Below, one piece after another: positions 6,610 through 11,608 of a DNA stretch of 23,993 nt. A program made the position numbers and the translations under genes. Source of the DNA: a virus; IMG/VR virus record IMGVR_UViG_3300042373_000525, positions 1 to 23,993 of that record; one strand, given 5' to 3'. Every line of letters starts with the position of its first letter. The stretch's first letter is position 1. The notes under the pieces are model-generated. The model had not been told where the DNA came from. It was given only the letters and a program-made list of their open reading frames with translations, and searched no databases.

Positions 6610-6881
6610 GTTGTCCTCCGCTCTACGAATGGATTTTCAGGCTGACCGTACACGGTGCACTCACAGGCCTTATCGATCTTGTCAAAGGTATTCCAGAACG
6701 ATTGCACCGCATCCTCTAGCGATGAATCCGAGCCGCCCCAGATCTTGCACCGGTCATTGAAGCCGTATTGATTGACAGACACATTCCATCGACCACTGAA
6801 CGCAATCTTCACCGTGGGCTTGCCACGATGCCGACTCCGCCAGTGCGACGCAATGCCGTTTACGACTGCTTCGATATCCAC
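6606..6881 (-). CDS. Hypothetical small protein
   Basis: A 91-residue protein with a GTG start behind an AAGGAGG site. Predicted outline: N-terminal helix, strands around VKIAFSGRWNVSVNQY and a helix in SLEDAVQSFWNTF, then a tail containing CEC. The middle resembles small beta-beta-alpha phage orphans; no family assigned. The stop overlaps the replication-protein ATG by four bases, and a hairpin precedes its ribosome site. Confidence 0.6.
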   Translation of the reverse strand: MDIEAVVNGIASHWRSRHRGKPTVKIAFSGRWNVSVNQYGFNDRCKIWGGSDSSLEDAVQSFWNTFDKIDKACECTVYGQPENPFVERRTT

Positions 6882-6900
6882 TGGTCCTCCTTGTGTTGGT

Positions 6901-6937
6901 GGCTGGGAGAGGTGGAGGTCGCCAGTCTCTCCCAGCC
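6901..6937 (-). repeat. Perfect 11-bp inverted repeat between recombination and replication genes
   Basis: GGCTGGGAGAG pairs exactly with CTCTCCCAGCC around a 15-base loop. It lies in the only sizeable gap (about 75 bases) within this part of the unit, 20 bases after the Rad52-like stop and just before the next ribosome site. No U tract follows, so it may be an mRNA-processing or attenuation hairpin; a U-less terminator is possible. Confidence 0.65.
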
Positions 6938-6956
6938 GTAGATGATGCCGCTCAGC

Positions 6957-7646
6957 TCAGAACGGCAGTGACTCCAGGTCGCTCTCGTTGCGCTCAGGCT
7001 CGCCGACTGGCGCGGTCTGCGCGTTCACCCAGGCGATGCTGGGCTTGCGCTTGCAGAACTGGCCGCTGCCGTCCTTCCCACCACAGGAATAGAACGCGTT
7101 GTACTCACGGCCAGTCTTGCTCACCCCTGCCGGCTTGAACTGCCAAGCCGTGCGGTGCTCTGGGCATTCGCCCTCTGCGAACAGCAGTGCGGCTGCGATC
7201 ACTGGGTCACTCGTAGAAACCGAAGGCTGAGACACCTTCACAGAGTCCACGGAGAGGGGTCTAGGAGCCACCGAGAGGCTCGCTCCTGTGCCTGACGCAT
7301 AAAGAGACCGCCCTACCCCAATCTGGGCAGCGCAGCGGCGCAGAGCGTCGCTTGCTGCTGACTTGAGTGGCTCGTCATCCTGAGCGCTGTTGGGATAGCC
7401 AAAGTCCTGTCGGACGGTGGTGACCCCATCGATCACGGCGATCAGGGTGCCGTGCACAACCTTGGCGGCAGGGTCTGCCACCTTGACCTCAAACTGCCAG
7501 CCAGCCAGACCGAGCACATCGTCAAGGCGCTGCGCCACGGCTCGCGCGTCGGCGTAGGTGAAGGTCATTCCGCCGCGCCCTGGGCGCGTCTTTAGATCTG
7601 TGCCGGTAAAGGGTGCGGCCAGTGCCGCTGCGATTTGCTTACTCAT
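6957..7646 (-). CDS. Rad52/22-family single-strand annealing protein with zinc module and SSB-like tail
   Basis: A 229-residue protein. Residues about 25-118 carry the Rad52/Rad22 annealing core (MTFTYADARAVAQRLDDV, then DFGYPNSAQDDEPLKSAASDALRRCA, then GVGRSLY). After a Ser/Val/Pro linker comes a cysteine/histidine cluster (CPEHRTAW, CGGKDGSGQFC) that could bind zinc, and the protein ends in an acidic tip ESDLESLPF, like the DDIPF end of SSB. It would coat and anneal ssDNA, working with the YqaJ exonuclease two genes upstream in a lambda Red-like pathway. The ATG at 7646 has GGAGG eight bases upstream and overlaps the preceding gene by eight bases. Confidence 0.82.
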   Translation of the reverse strand: MSKQIAAALAAPFTGTDLKTRPGRGGMTFTYADARAVAQRLDDVLGLAGWQFEVKVADPAAKVVHGTLIAVIDGVTTVRQDFGYPNSAQDDEPLKSAASDALRRCAAQIGVGRSLYASGTGASLSVAPRPLSVDSVKVSQPSVSTSDPVIAAALLFAEGECPEHRTAWQFKPAGVSKTGREYNAFYSCGGKDGSGQFCKRKPSIAWVNAQTAPVGEPERNESDLESLPF

Positions 7647-8205
7647 TCTCTGGTCCTCCAATGGTCTCTACAGGTAGCAGTTTCTCCGCCACCAGATTTA
7701 GTGAACTTGCCTTGGCAATGTGTCCGCTCTCAAATACGGTTCCCTCCTTCACTTCTGTTGCCAGATACAGATACTGGCTTTTATCCATCACTCCGAGCAG
7801 CCACGCGCGCTGGAATCGTGTAGCGCTGGGTGCGCCATTCCGATCCTCACCGAACGCGAGCTGCAAGTGAACGAATGCGTAATAGTCCACCGCTTGGTGG
7901 TCTCGGATGTAGTCAAAGACGCTCACCTCAACATCGTCGCCAGCCGGTCGGCTCCACGCCTTCGTCTTGACATCGACCTTGAGACCGCACACTTCGTAGT
8001 CGTGCGTCGTGCGATTGACTGGTAGGTAGGGCATCTTGCAATCTCGGAGCACTTGCTCAAAGACGGCCTGACCTAGCACGCCAGTCCAAGTCGTGTTGCC
8101 TGTCGCCTTCTCCTTGCGGAATCGCAAGCCATTGCTGGACTGCGCCTCTAGGAACATCTCCTCTGCGCGGATGATCAGCGCAGGTGTGATCGCTACCTCA
8201 ATCAC
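7639..8205 (-). CDS. PD-(D/E)XK nuclease-like protein
   Basis: A 188-residue protein. GVLGQAVFEQVL places a glutamate near residue 50; HDYEVCGLKVDVKTKAW then gives a D-x8-D-x-K core at about 69, 78 and 80, typical of PD-(D/E)XK nucleases, followed by a strand DYYAFVHLQL and a late alpha/beta region. It lies between the exonuclease and annealing-protein genes, joined by GTGA and ATGAGTAA overlaps, so a DNA-recombination role is likely. The substrate is unknown; it could be a restriction-like or repair endonuclease. The GTG start is set by overlap. Confidence 0.6.
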   Translation of the reverse strand: MIEVAITPALIIRAEEMFLEAQSSNGLRFRKEKATGNTTWTGVLGQAVFEQVLRDCKMPYLPVNRTTHDYEVCGLKVDVKTKAWSRPAGDDVEVSVFDYIRDHQAVDYYAFVHLQLAFGEDRNGAPSATRFQRAWLLGVMDKSQYLYLATEVKEGTVFESGHIAKASSLNLVAEKLLPVETIGGPENE

Positions 8206-9164
8206 GCATCACCGTCCTTGCCGTGAACGCGGAACACGCGCGCACCTGGCTTCTCTGAGGTGAAGCGCTTGATGGCTTCGCCGTAGGTGTCTGGGGCAAC
8301 AGTGCGGAGGACATCCGCGATGCTCTCCCAGTCCACCTTCACGCTGCTCTTGTTGGTCTTCCAAGTGGCAAGCCAGCCCTGCCCCTTCACGCCTTCACCC
8401 TCACCGATGGCTTCCTTGATGGCGATTGCCATCTCCTTCAGCGCAGCATCAGCAGCCTCCGCCTCAGCCTTCGCCTCAATGTAGAGACGCGCGATGTGAT
8501 CGAGCTGCGGATCTGCCTTCGCGTAGGTGTTGCTGCTCTGCGGCTTGACCTCTGCGAGTGTGTCGCTGTCGTTGCCGGTCAGCGGCGGTGGAGTCTTGGT
8601 CTTGACCAAGTCCAGGAACGCCACGGCCTTATCGAACAGCAGGGTCTGGTAGATCGGATCAGCCTCAACGCGCTCAATGCGGAATACCAAGCCAGAGAGC
8701 AGCACGGCGACATCGCAGTATTTCTTTCCTGTGCAGAAGAGCTGCCACTGCACCTGATCCACATATTCAGGTGGCACTGGGTACAACTGCCAGCGGCTGC
8801 TCGTTGAGGTCTTGATCTCTACGAGACCGTCGGTGTCGCCCACAATGGTGCGGTCCAGCGATGCCATCGCCCACGGATGCTCCTTGAGGCGCACGATGCC
8901 ATTCGACTTTCGCAGCTTCTTGCCAGTCTCGGCGGTGTAGTAGTCAGCGACTGCCTGCTCTAGCAACTGCCCACGCTGTGCCGCTGATCCTGCCTGCTGC
9001 TCACCGACCTGACCAGTCAACTCCGCCCAGAGTCGGTAGGCAGTCTTGAACGGCGATGTGCCGTTGATGGCGGTAATGCCGGTGGCGGTGATGCCGCCCT
9101 TCCGCATTTCGAACCACTCTGGGCTGCGCTGCGGCGCTGATACAAACTCGTAACGCTTGCTCAC
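8202..9164 (-). CDS. YqaJ-type (lambda Exo-like) recombination exonuclease
   Basis: A 320-residue protein with the YqaJ viral recombinase pattern: RSPEWFEMRKGGITATG near residues 13-29, RGQLLEQAVADYY, ASLDRTIVGDTDGLVEIKTST with catalytic D104, E116 and K118, and YVDQVQWQL. The C-terminal third includes a Glu/Ala-rich helix (EAKAEAEAADAALKEMA) common in this family. It would resect double-stranded ends 5' to 3', exposing ssDNA for the Rad52-like partner. I use the GTG at 9164, which overlaps the preceding stop (GTGA) and has GGAGGTGG upstream; the open frame extends to 9200. Confidence 0.88.
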   Translation of the reverse strand: MSKRYEFVSAPQRSPEWFEMRKGGITATGITAINGTSPFKTAYRLWAELTGQVGEQQAGSAAQRGQLLEQAVADYYTAETGKKLRKSNGIVRLKEHPWAMASLDRTIVGDTDGLVEIKTSTSSRWQLYPVPPEYVDQVQWQLFCTGKKYCDVAVLLSGLVFRIERVEADPIYQTLLFDKAVAFLDLVKTKTPPPLTGNDSDTLAEVKPQSSNTYAKADPQLDHIARLYIEAKAEAEAADAALKEMAIAIKEAIGEGEGVKGQGWLATWKTNKSSVKVDWESIADVLRTVAPDTYGEAIKRFTSEKPGARVFRVHGKDGDA

Positions 9165-9328
9165 TTGACCACCTCCCAGATCACTACCGCGATGATCCAA
9201 GCCACCATCAATGCGACGGTAAACTTGGCGCGCTCTCGCGTTCGCTCTTGGCGCTCTAGGCGCTGGTACTCCGATGTGAAGTACGGCCGCACAACCATCT
9301 TGGGCGTGCTCTTACGATTGACTTTCAC
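9161..9328 (-). CDS. Small basic protein with C-terminal membrane helix
   Basis: A 55-residue protein: a highly charged N-terminal part (SEYQRLERQERTRERAKF) and a single hydrophobic helix near the end (VALMVAWIIAVVIWEVV). It would sit in the inner membrane with the charged part probably in the cytoplasm. The GTG start has AGGAGG five to six bases upstream and overlaps the stop of the 28-residue gene. Function unknown. Confidence 0.6.
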   Translation of the reverse strand: MKVNRKSTPKMVVRPYFTSEYQRLERQERTRERAKFTVALMVAWIIAVVIWEVVK

Positions 9329-9411
9329 AGTGACCCTCCTACTACTAGCACGATGTAGATACACGCGATGAAGATCGCGTACCCAATACCGTCAAGAATC
9401 GCGGCGCGCAT
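9325..9411 (-). CDS. 28-residue membrane microprotein
   Basis: A short frame, MRAAILDGIGYAIFIACIYI followed by VLVVGGSL, forms one hydrophobic helix. Its ATG overlaps the upstream stop by one base (TAATG), and its stop overlaps the next start (GTGA), the same coupling used by its neighbours. The ribosome site of the next gene is embedded in its last codons. It fills the gap exactly, which is the main reason to accept so short a gene. Confidence 0.55.
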   Translation of the reverse strand: MRAAILDGIGYAIFIACIYIVLVVGGSL

Positions 9412-9680
9412 TAGCGTGCTGCCATGACTGCGACGATTGCATTCTCTGCATCAATGTCGCCGAGCTGCTTGAACTGGAATGCGGCAGTGACCGCAGCCAT
9501 TGCAAGGTCTTGGTGGGTGCGAGCATTCCACGCGCGGTGCTTGAGCAGCAACGCTGCGGCGTGGTGGTCGCGCGATACCGGCTCAAGCATTACGCCATCG
9601 GCGATGCTTGACAGAGTTGCCGAGACCTCTCGAATCGTTCCCTTGGCGTTGTGCCAAAAGTTGCTGTTGCCCTTTGCCAT
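9411..9680 (-). CDS. First gene of the early unit, 89 residues, unknown
   Basis: A mostly helical, Ala-rich protein (RDHHAAALLLKHRAWNARTHQ, MAAVTAAFQFKQLGDIDAENA) without a membrane segment or recognised motif. It is the first gene behind the strong promoter at 9733-9762 and has the best ribosome site in the window, AAGGAGGT four bases before the ATG at 9680, so it should be made early and abundantly. That suggests a host-takeover or regulatory role, which is inference. An upstream frame to 9737 would start inside the promoter and is rejected. Confidence 0.7.
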   Translation of the reverse strand: MAKGNSNFWHNAKGTIREVSATLSSIADGVMLEPVSRDHHAAALLLKHRAWNARTHQDLAMAAVTAAFQFKQLGDIDAENAIVAVMAAR

Positions 9681-9732
9681 TTTGACCTCCTTGTCAGTCC
9701 AGCCGAATGGCTGTGTCCTGCCTGACATAGGC

Positions 9733-9762
9733 ATCATAGGGTCAACGGTTCGCGGCTGTCAA
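9733..9762 (-). promoter_or_regulatory. Strong sigma70-type promoter for the early unit
   Basis: Reading leftward, a perfect TTGACA (9762-9757) is followed after 18 bases by TATGAT (9738-9733), one base from consensus. A short A tract lies upstream (AAAAAATA near 9786-9778). Transcription should begin near 9726, giving a leader of about 46 bases to the ATG at 9680. Confidence 0.8.
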
Positions 9763-9766
9763 CCGT
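9745..9766. promoter_or_regulatory. Operator-like inverted repeat over the -35 element
   Basis: ACGGTT and AACCGT form a perfect 6-bp inverted repeat with a 10-base centre, overlapping the -35 and the spacer. GTTGAC also occurs twice as a direct repeat here (9741-9746 and 9758-9763). A repressor bound here would block the promoter; no repressor gene is visible. Confidence 0.45.
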
Positions 9767-9799
9767 GTTGCGCGGCTATTTTTTATGCAGGGTGGATAG

Positions 9800-9828
9800 C
9801 CCCTGGGTGAGGAGGGATCACCCAGGGG
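9800..9828 (-). terminator. Perfect 11-bp hairpin ending the late/lysis unit
   Basis: CCCCTGGGTGA pairs exactly with TCACCCAGGGG around a 7-base loop, just after the last lysis-region gene and before the early promoter. There is no U tract on the minus-strand side, so it would be a U-less terminator or a 3'-end stabiliser. Position argues for transcription termination. Confidence 0.65.
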
Positions 9829-9829
9829 A

Positions 9830-9846
9830 AGCCGTCTAGGACGGCT
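9830..9846 (-). repeat. Second hairpin covering a stop codon
   Basis: AGCCGTC-TAG-GACGGCT is a perfect 7-bp stem with a 3-base loop; the stop codon of the zinc-ribbon gene falls across the stem and loop. It stands immediately before the larger hairpin, so the two form a tandem 3'-end structure. Confidence 0.55.
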
Positions 9847-9991
9847 GCGACAAGTCCTCTAGAGCGAAGGCGATCAGGAGCCTGAGGCAGATGCCACACA
9901 GGAGCACCTGCTCAGACTCGACCTCCCAGACCCTGCTCTGTAGCTCACAGACCGAGCAAGTGCCGTAGGGGCGCTTGACTCGGACTGGCAC
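9836..9991 (-). CDS. 51-residue zinc-ribbon protein
   Basis: A short frame starting GTG two bases after the endolysin stop. It contains TCSVCELQ (cysteines 12 and 15) and LLCGICL (cysteines 32 and 35), a two-CxxC zinc ribbon, and ends SQPS. No good ribosome site is seen, so it may depend on coupling to the upstream gene. It is the last gene of the lysis unit, directly before the hairpins. Function unknown; a small DNA- or protein-binding regulator would fit. Confidence 0.55.
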   Translation of the reverse strand: MPVRVKRPYGTCSVCELQSRVWEVESEQVLLCGICLRLLIAFALEDLSQPS

Positions 9992-9993
9992 GG

Positions 9994-10242
9994 TTAGTTG
10001 CGCTTGAGGCCGTATGCGCCGTTATCACGGTCAAGAGCCTTGACCACGATGCCCAGCCCAGAGGCGAGACCGGCGGAGACGATGGTGCGGAAGTCGCCAC
10101 CTTGGATGTCCAAGAGTGGGATGCCCAGACCGAGCGCCACCGAGATGCTGACCGTGAGGAAGGTGCGGACAAAGTCCAGCGCGATCTCATCGATCTGCGT
10201 ATTCGCGGCGACATACTTGATACCTGCCCAGATTCGGCTCAT
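9994..10242 (-). CDS. Putative holin from an internal start within the endolysin frame
   Basis: The last 82 codons of the endolysin frame begin at an ATG with AAAGGA seven bases upstream. The product, starting MSRIWAGIKYVAANTQ, has two hydrophobic segments at about 24-45 and 51-70 and a basic tail, the size and layout of a class II actinophage holin. It is in the same frame as the endolysin, so the phage may make a long fusion and a short holin from one gene. That is inference from sequence alone. Confidence 0.55.
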   Translation of the reverse strand: MSRIWAGIKYVAANTQIDEIALDFVRTFLTVSISVALGLGIPLLDIQGGDFRTIVSAGLASGLGIVVKALDRDNGAYGLKRN

Positions 10243-11184
10243 ACCCTTTTCCTTTCTAGTCGCAGCGGCTGCTGCATTGATGACGGCGAGACCGTCTGCG
10301 GCGATAGCGCCCCAGTCAGCCTTGCCGATCTGATCCAACTGCGCCTGTACAGCGTCAGGTGTCTTAGTACCCTCTGCCACCTTTCGTGGCTCTGCGTGGC
10401 TCCTAGGTGCCTGTACGGCGGTTTTAGGAGCAGGTGCTGGCGTAGCTGCCGCAGGCACGACTGACGCTTCCTTCTTTCCTTCTGTCTGACGGTCGTCTGA
10501 TTTCGTCAGACTCAGGTCAGACTTCGTCACTGGAGCCGCGACCTTTGCTGGGTGCGTGACGATGAGGAGCGCCTTGTAGTCAGCCTTCAACTTGCCAGCC
10601 TTGACCTTGCTGTTGGCGATTTGGCGGAGCTGCGCCTCCGTTACCGGCACGCCATGCTTCTCAGCGGCGACCTTCTCGTCGCGCGTCGGACACGCCCACT
10701 GCCAGCCGTGATCTTCACACCACCCAGCGCTGGTCATGTGGCCGTAGCCAGCCGCGATCTTGGCAGGCTGGTGCTTGCTCCACCACTTGTGCCAGCGGTC
10801 GTGCCACGCGCTGATCTTTACGCCTGCTGGGTAATCCACTGCCTGCTGTACCCAGACCATGAGCGCAGCGCCGCCCTTAGCGGCTGCGACCGCGTCCTCC
10901 CATGACTTTGCATATCGAGCCTTGCCGCCGAAGTGCGCGATGACCTTGACGGCTTCAGCGAGAGAGCCGCCATTGTCGGACTTGCCCTGCACATCCTTGC
11001 GACCTGTGATCTTCTTCATGGCGATCACTGCATCTGCGGCGGTCGGAGATACTGCACCGCCGCTACTCCAGCCGATAACTGCCGCGCAGCTACTCCAGGT
11101 GCAGTCATCAAGGATCTGCTTTGCGCCCTTCTGCTGCGCCTCTGAATCGCTATAGAGCTGTGAGGCAACGCGGTACAGAGGCAT
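9994..11184 (-). CDS. Endolysin-like C39-type cysteine peptidase fused to a holin-like domain
   Basis: A 396-residue protein in three parts. Residues 1 to about 170 resemble a C39-like cysteine peptidase: DDCTWSSCAA with nucleophile candidate C28, and GYGHMTSAGW with H149. Similar domains occur in actinophage lysins and cut peptidoglycan peptides. Residues about 215-275 are a Pro/Ala/Lys linker; I see no standard wall-binding domain. Residues 315-396 form a holin-like membrane domain (DFVRTFLTVSISVALGLGIP, then TIVSAGLASGLGIVVKAL) with a charged tail. The ATG at 11184 has AGGAG eight bases upstream and a one-base overlap with the previous stop. If made as one chain it would be membrane-tethered. 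Confidence 0.68.
   Translation of the reverse strand: MPLYRVASQLYSDSEAQQKGAKQILDDCTWSSCAAVIGWSSGGAVSPTAADAVIAMKKITGRKDVQGKSDNGGSLAEAVKVIAHFGGKARYAKSWEDAVAAAKGGAALMVWVQQAVDYPAGVKISAWHDRWHKWWSKHQPAKIAAGYGHMTSAGWCEDHGWQWACPTRDEKVAAEKHGVPVTEAQLRQIANSKVKAGKLKADYKALLIVTHPAKVAAPVTKSDLSLTKSDDRQTEGKKEASVVPAAATPAPAPKTAVQAPRSHAEPRKVAEGTKTPDAVQAQLDQIGKADWGAIAADGLAVINAAAAATRKEKGMSRIWAGIKYVAANTQIDEIALDFVRTFLTVSISVALGLGIPLLDIQGGDFRTIVSAGLASGLGIVVKALDRDNGAYGLKRN
10243..10257 (-). promoter_or_regulatory. Internal ribosome binding site inside the endolysin gene
   Basis: Reading leftward, AGAAAGGAAAAGGGT directly precedes the internal ATG. It encodes TRKEKG in the fusion, so the purine-rich run could be coding by chance, but the spacing of AGGA to ATG is ideal and the run closely resembles the capsid gene's site. 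Confidence 0.55.
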
Positions 11185-11435
11185 TACGCGTTCTCCTGCT
11201 TGATCAGCACCGCGAGTGCGCGACCGGCTGCGTCGTAGTCCAGAGCAGCGCTGACTGGGTGCCCAGCCGTCACGCCGACGGCGTACTCTTTGCCGTCGTT
11301 CTCAATGCGCCAGAGCGTGCCACCGAAGGCGGTGTGATTGTCGTTCGGTACGACAGCAACCCACTCCATCGGCGCGACATCAACGCGCGTCCAGCCCTGT
11401 AGGTGTACCTGCTCGATGTGGTCTGTGTGTGCCAT
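11184..11435 (-). CDS. Hypothetical small protein next to the endolysin
   Basis: An 83-residue soluble protein with a beta-rich middle (WVAVVPNDNHTAFGGTLWRI, EYAVGVT) and a C-terminal helix (YDAAGRALAVLIKQENA). No family recognised. The ATG at 11435 overlaps the upstream stop by one base (TGATG) with GGAGGG just before it, so I prefer it to a GTG at 11450. The stop overlaps the endolysin ATG, so it is made together with the lysis proteins. Confidence 0.6.
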   Translation of the reverse strand: MAHTDHIEQVHLQGWTRVDVAPMEWVAVVPNDNHTAFGGTLWRIENDGKEYAVGVTAGHPVSAALDYDAAGRALAVLIKQENA

Positions 11436-11608
11436 CAACCCTCCATCCACCGTAGTGGTCCAGTCAGTAGCCAGATCAGCGTGAGACCGCCGAAGAGTGC
11501 GGCCATCGTGGACTGCGTGTCGCCCTCTGGCAGAACGACCACAGCGAAGAGCAAGCCTAGAATCGTCCAGGCTCCACCGACGAGATCAACGATGATGCGC
11601 TTGATCAC
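11435..11608 (-). CDS. 57-residue two-helix membrane protein, holin candidate
   Basis: A GTG start with a GTGA overlap on the PA14 gene opens a 57-residue frame with two hydrophobic segments: about residues 8-26 (LVGGAWTILGLLFAVVVL) and about 35-50 (MAAFLFGG-like region to LIWLLTG), separated by an acidic turn (PEGDTQ). The N-terminus is basic (IKRI). Size, topology and position beside the endolysin fit a small holin or antiholin. Every junction is coupled to its neighbours. Confidence 0.6.
   Translation of the reverse strand: MIKRIIVDLVGGAWTILGLLFAVVVLPEGDTQSTMAALFGGLTLIWLLTGPLRWMEG

Noticed and set aside
9411-9737. Longer form of the first early gene starting at 9737
   Set aside because: The extension would begin within the -10 element of the promoter; the ATG at 9680 has a far better ribosome site.
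9800-9828. Hairpin as a terminator for a plus-strand transcript
   Set aside because: No plus-strand gene leads into it and no U tract follows on that strand.
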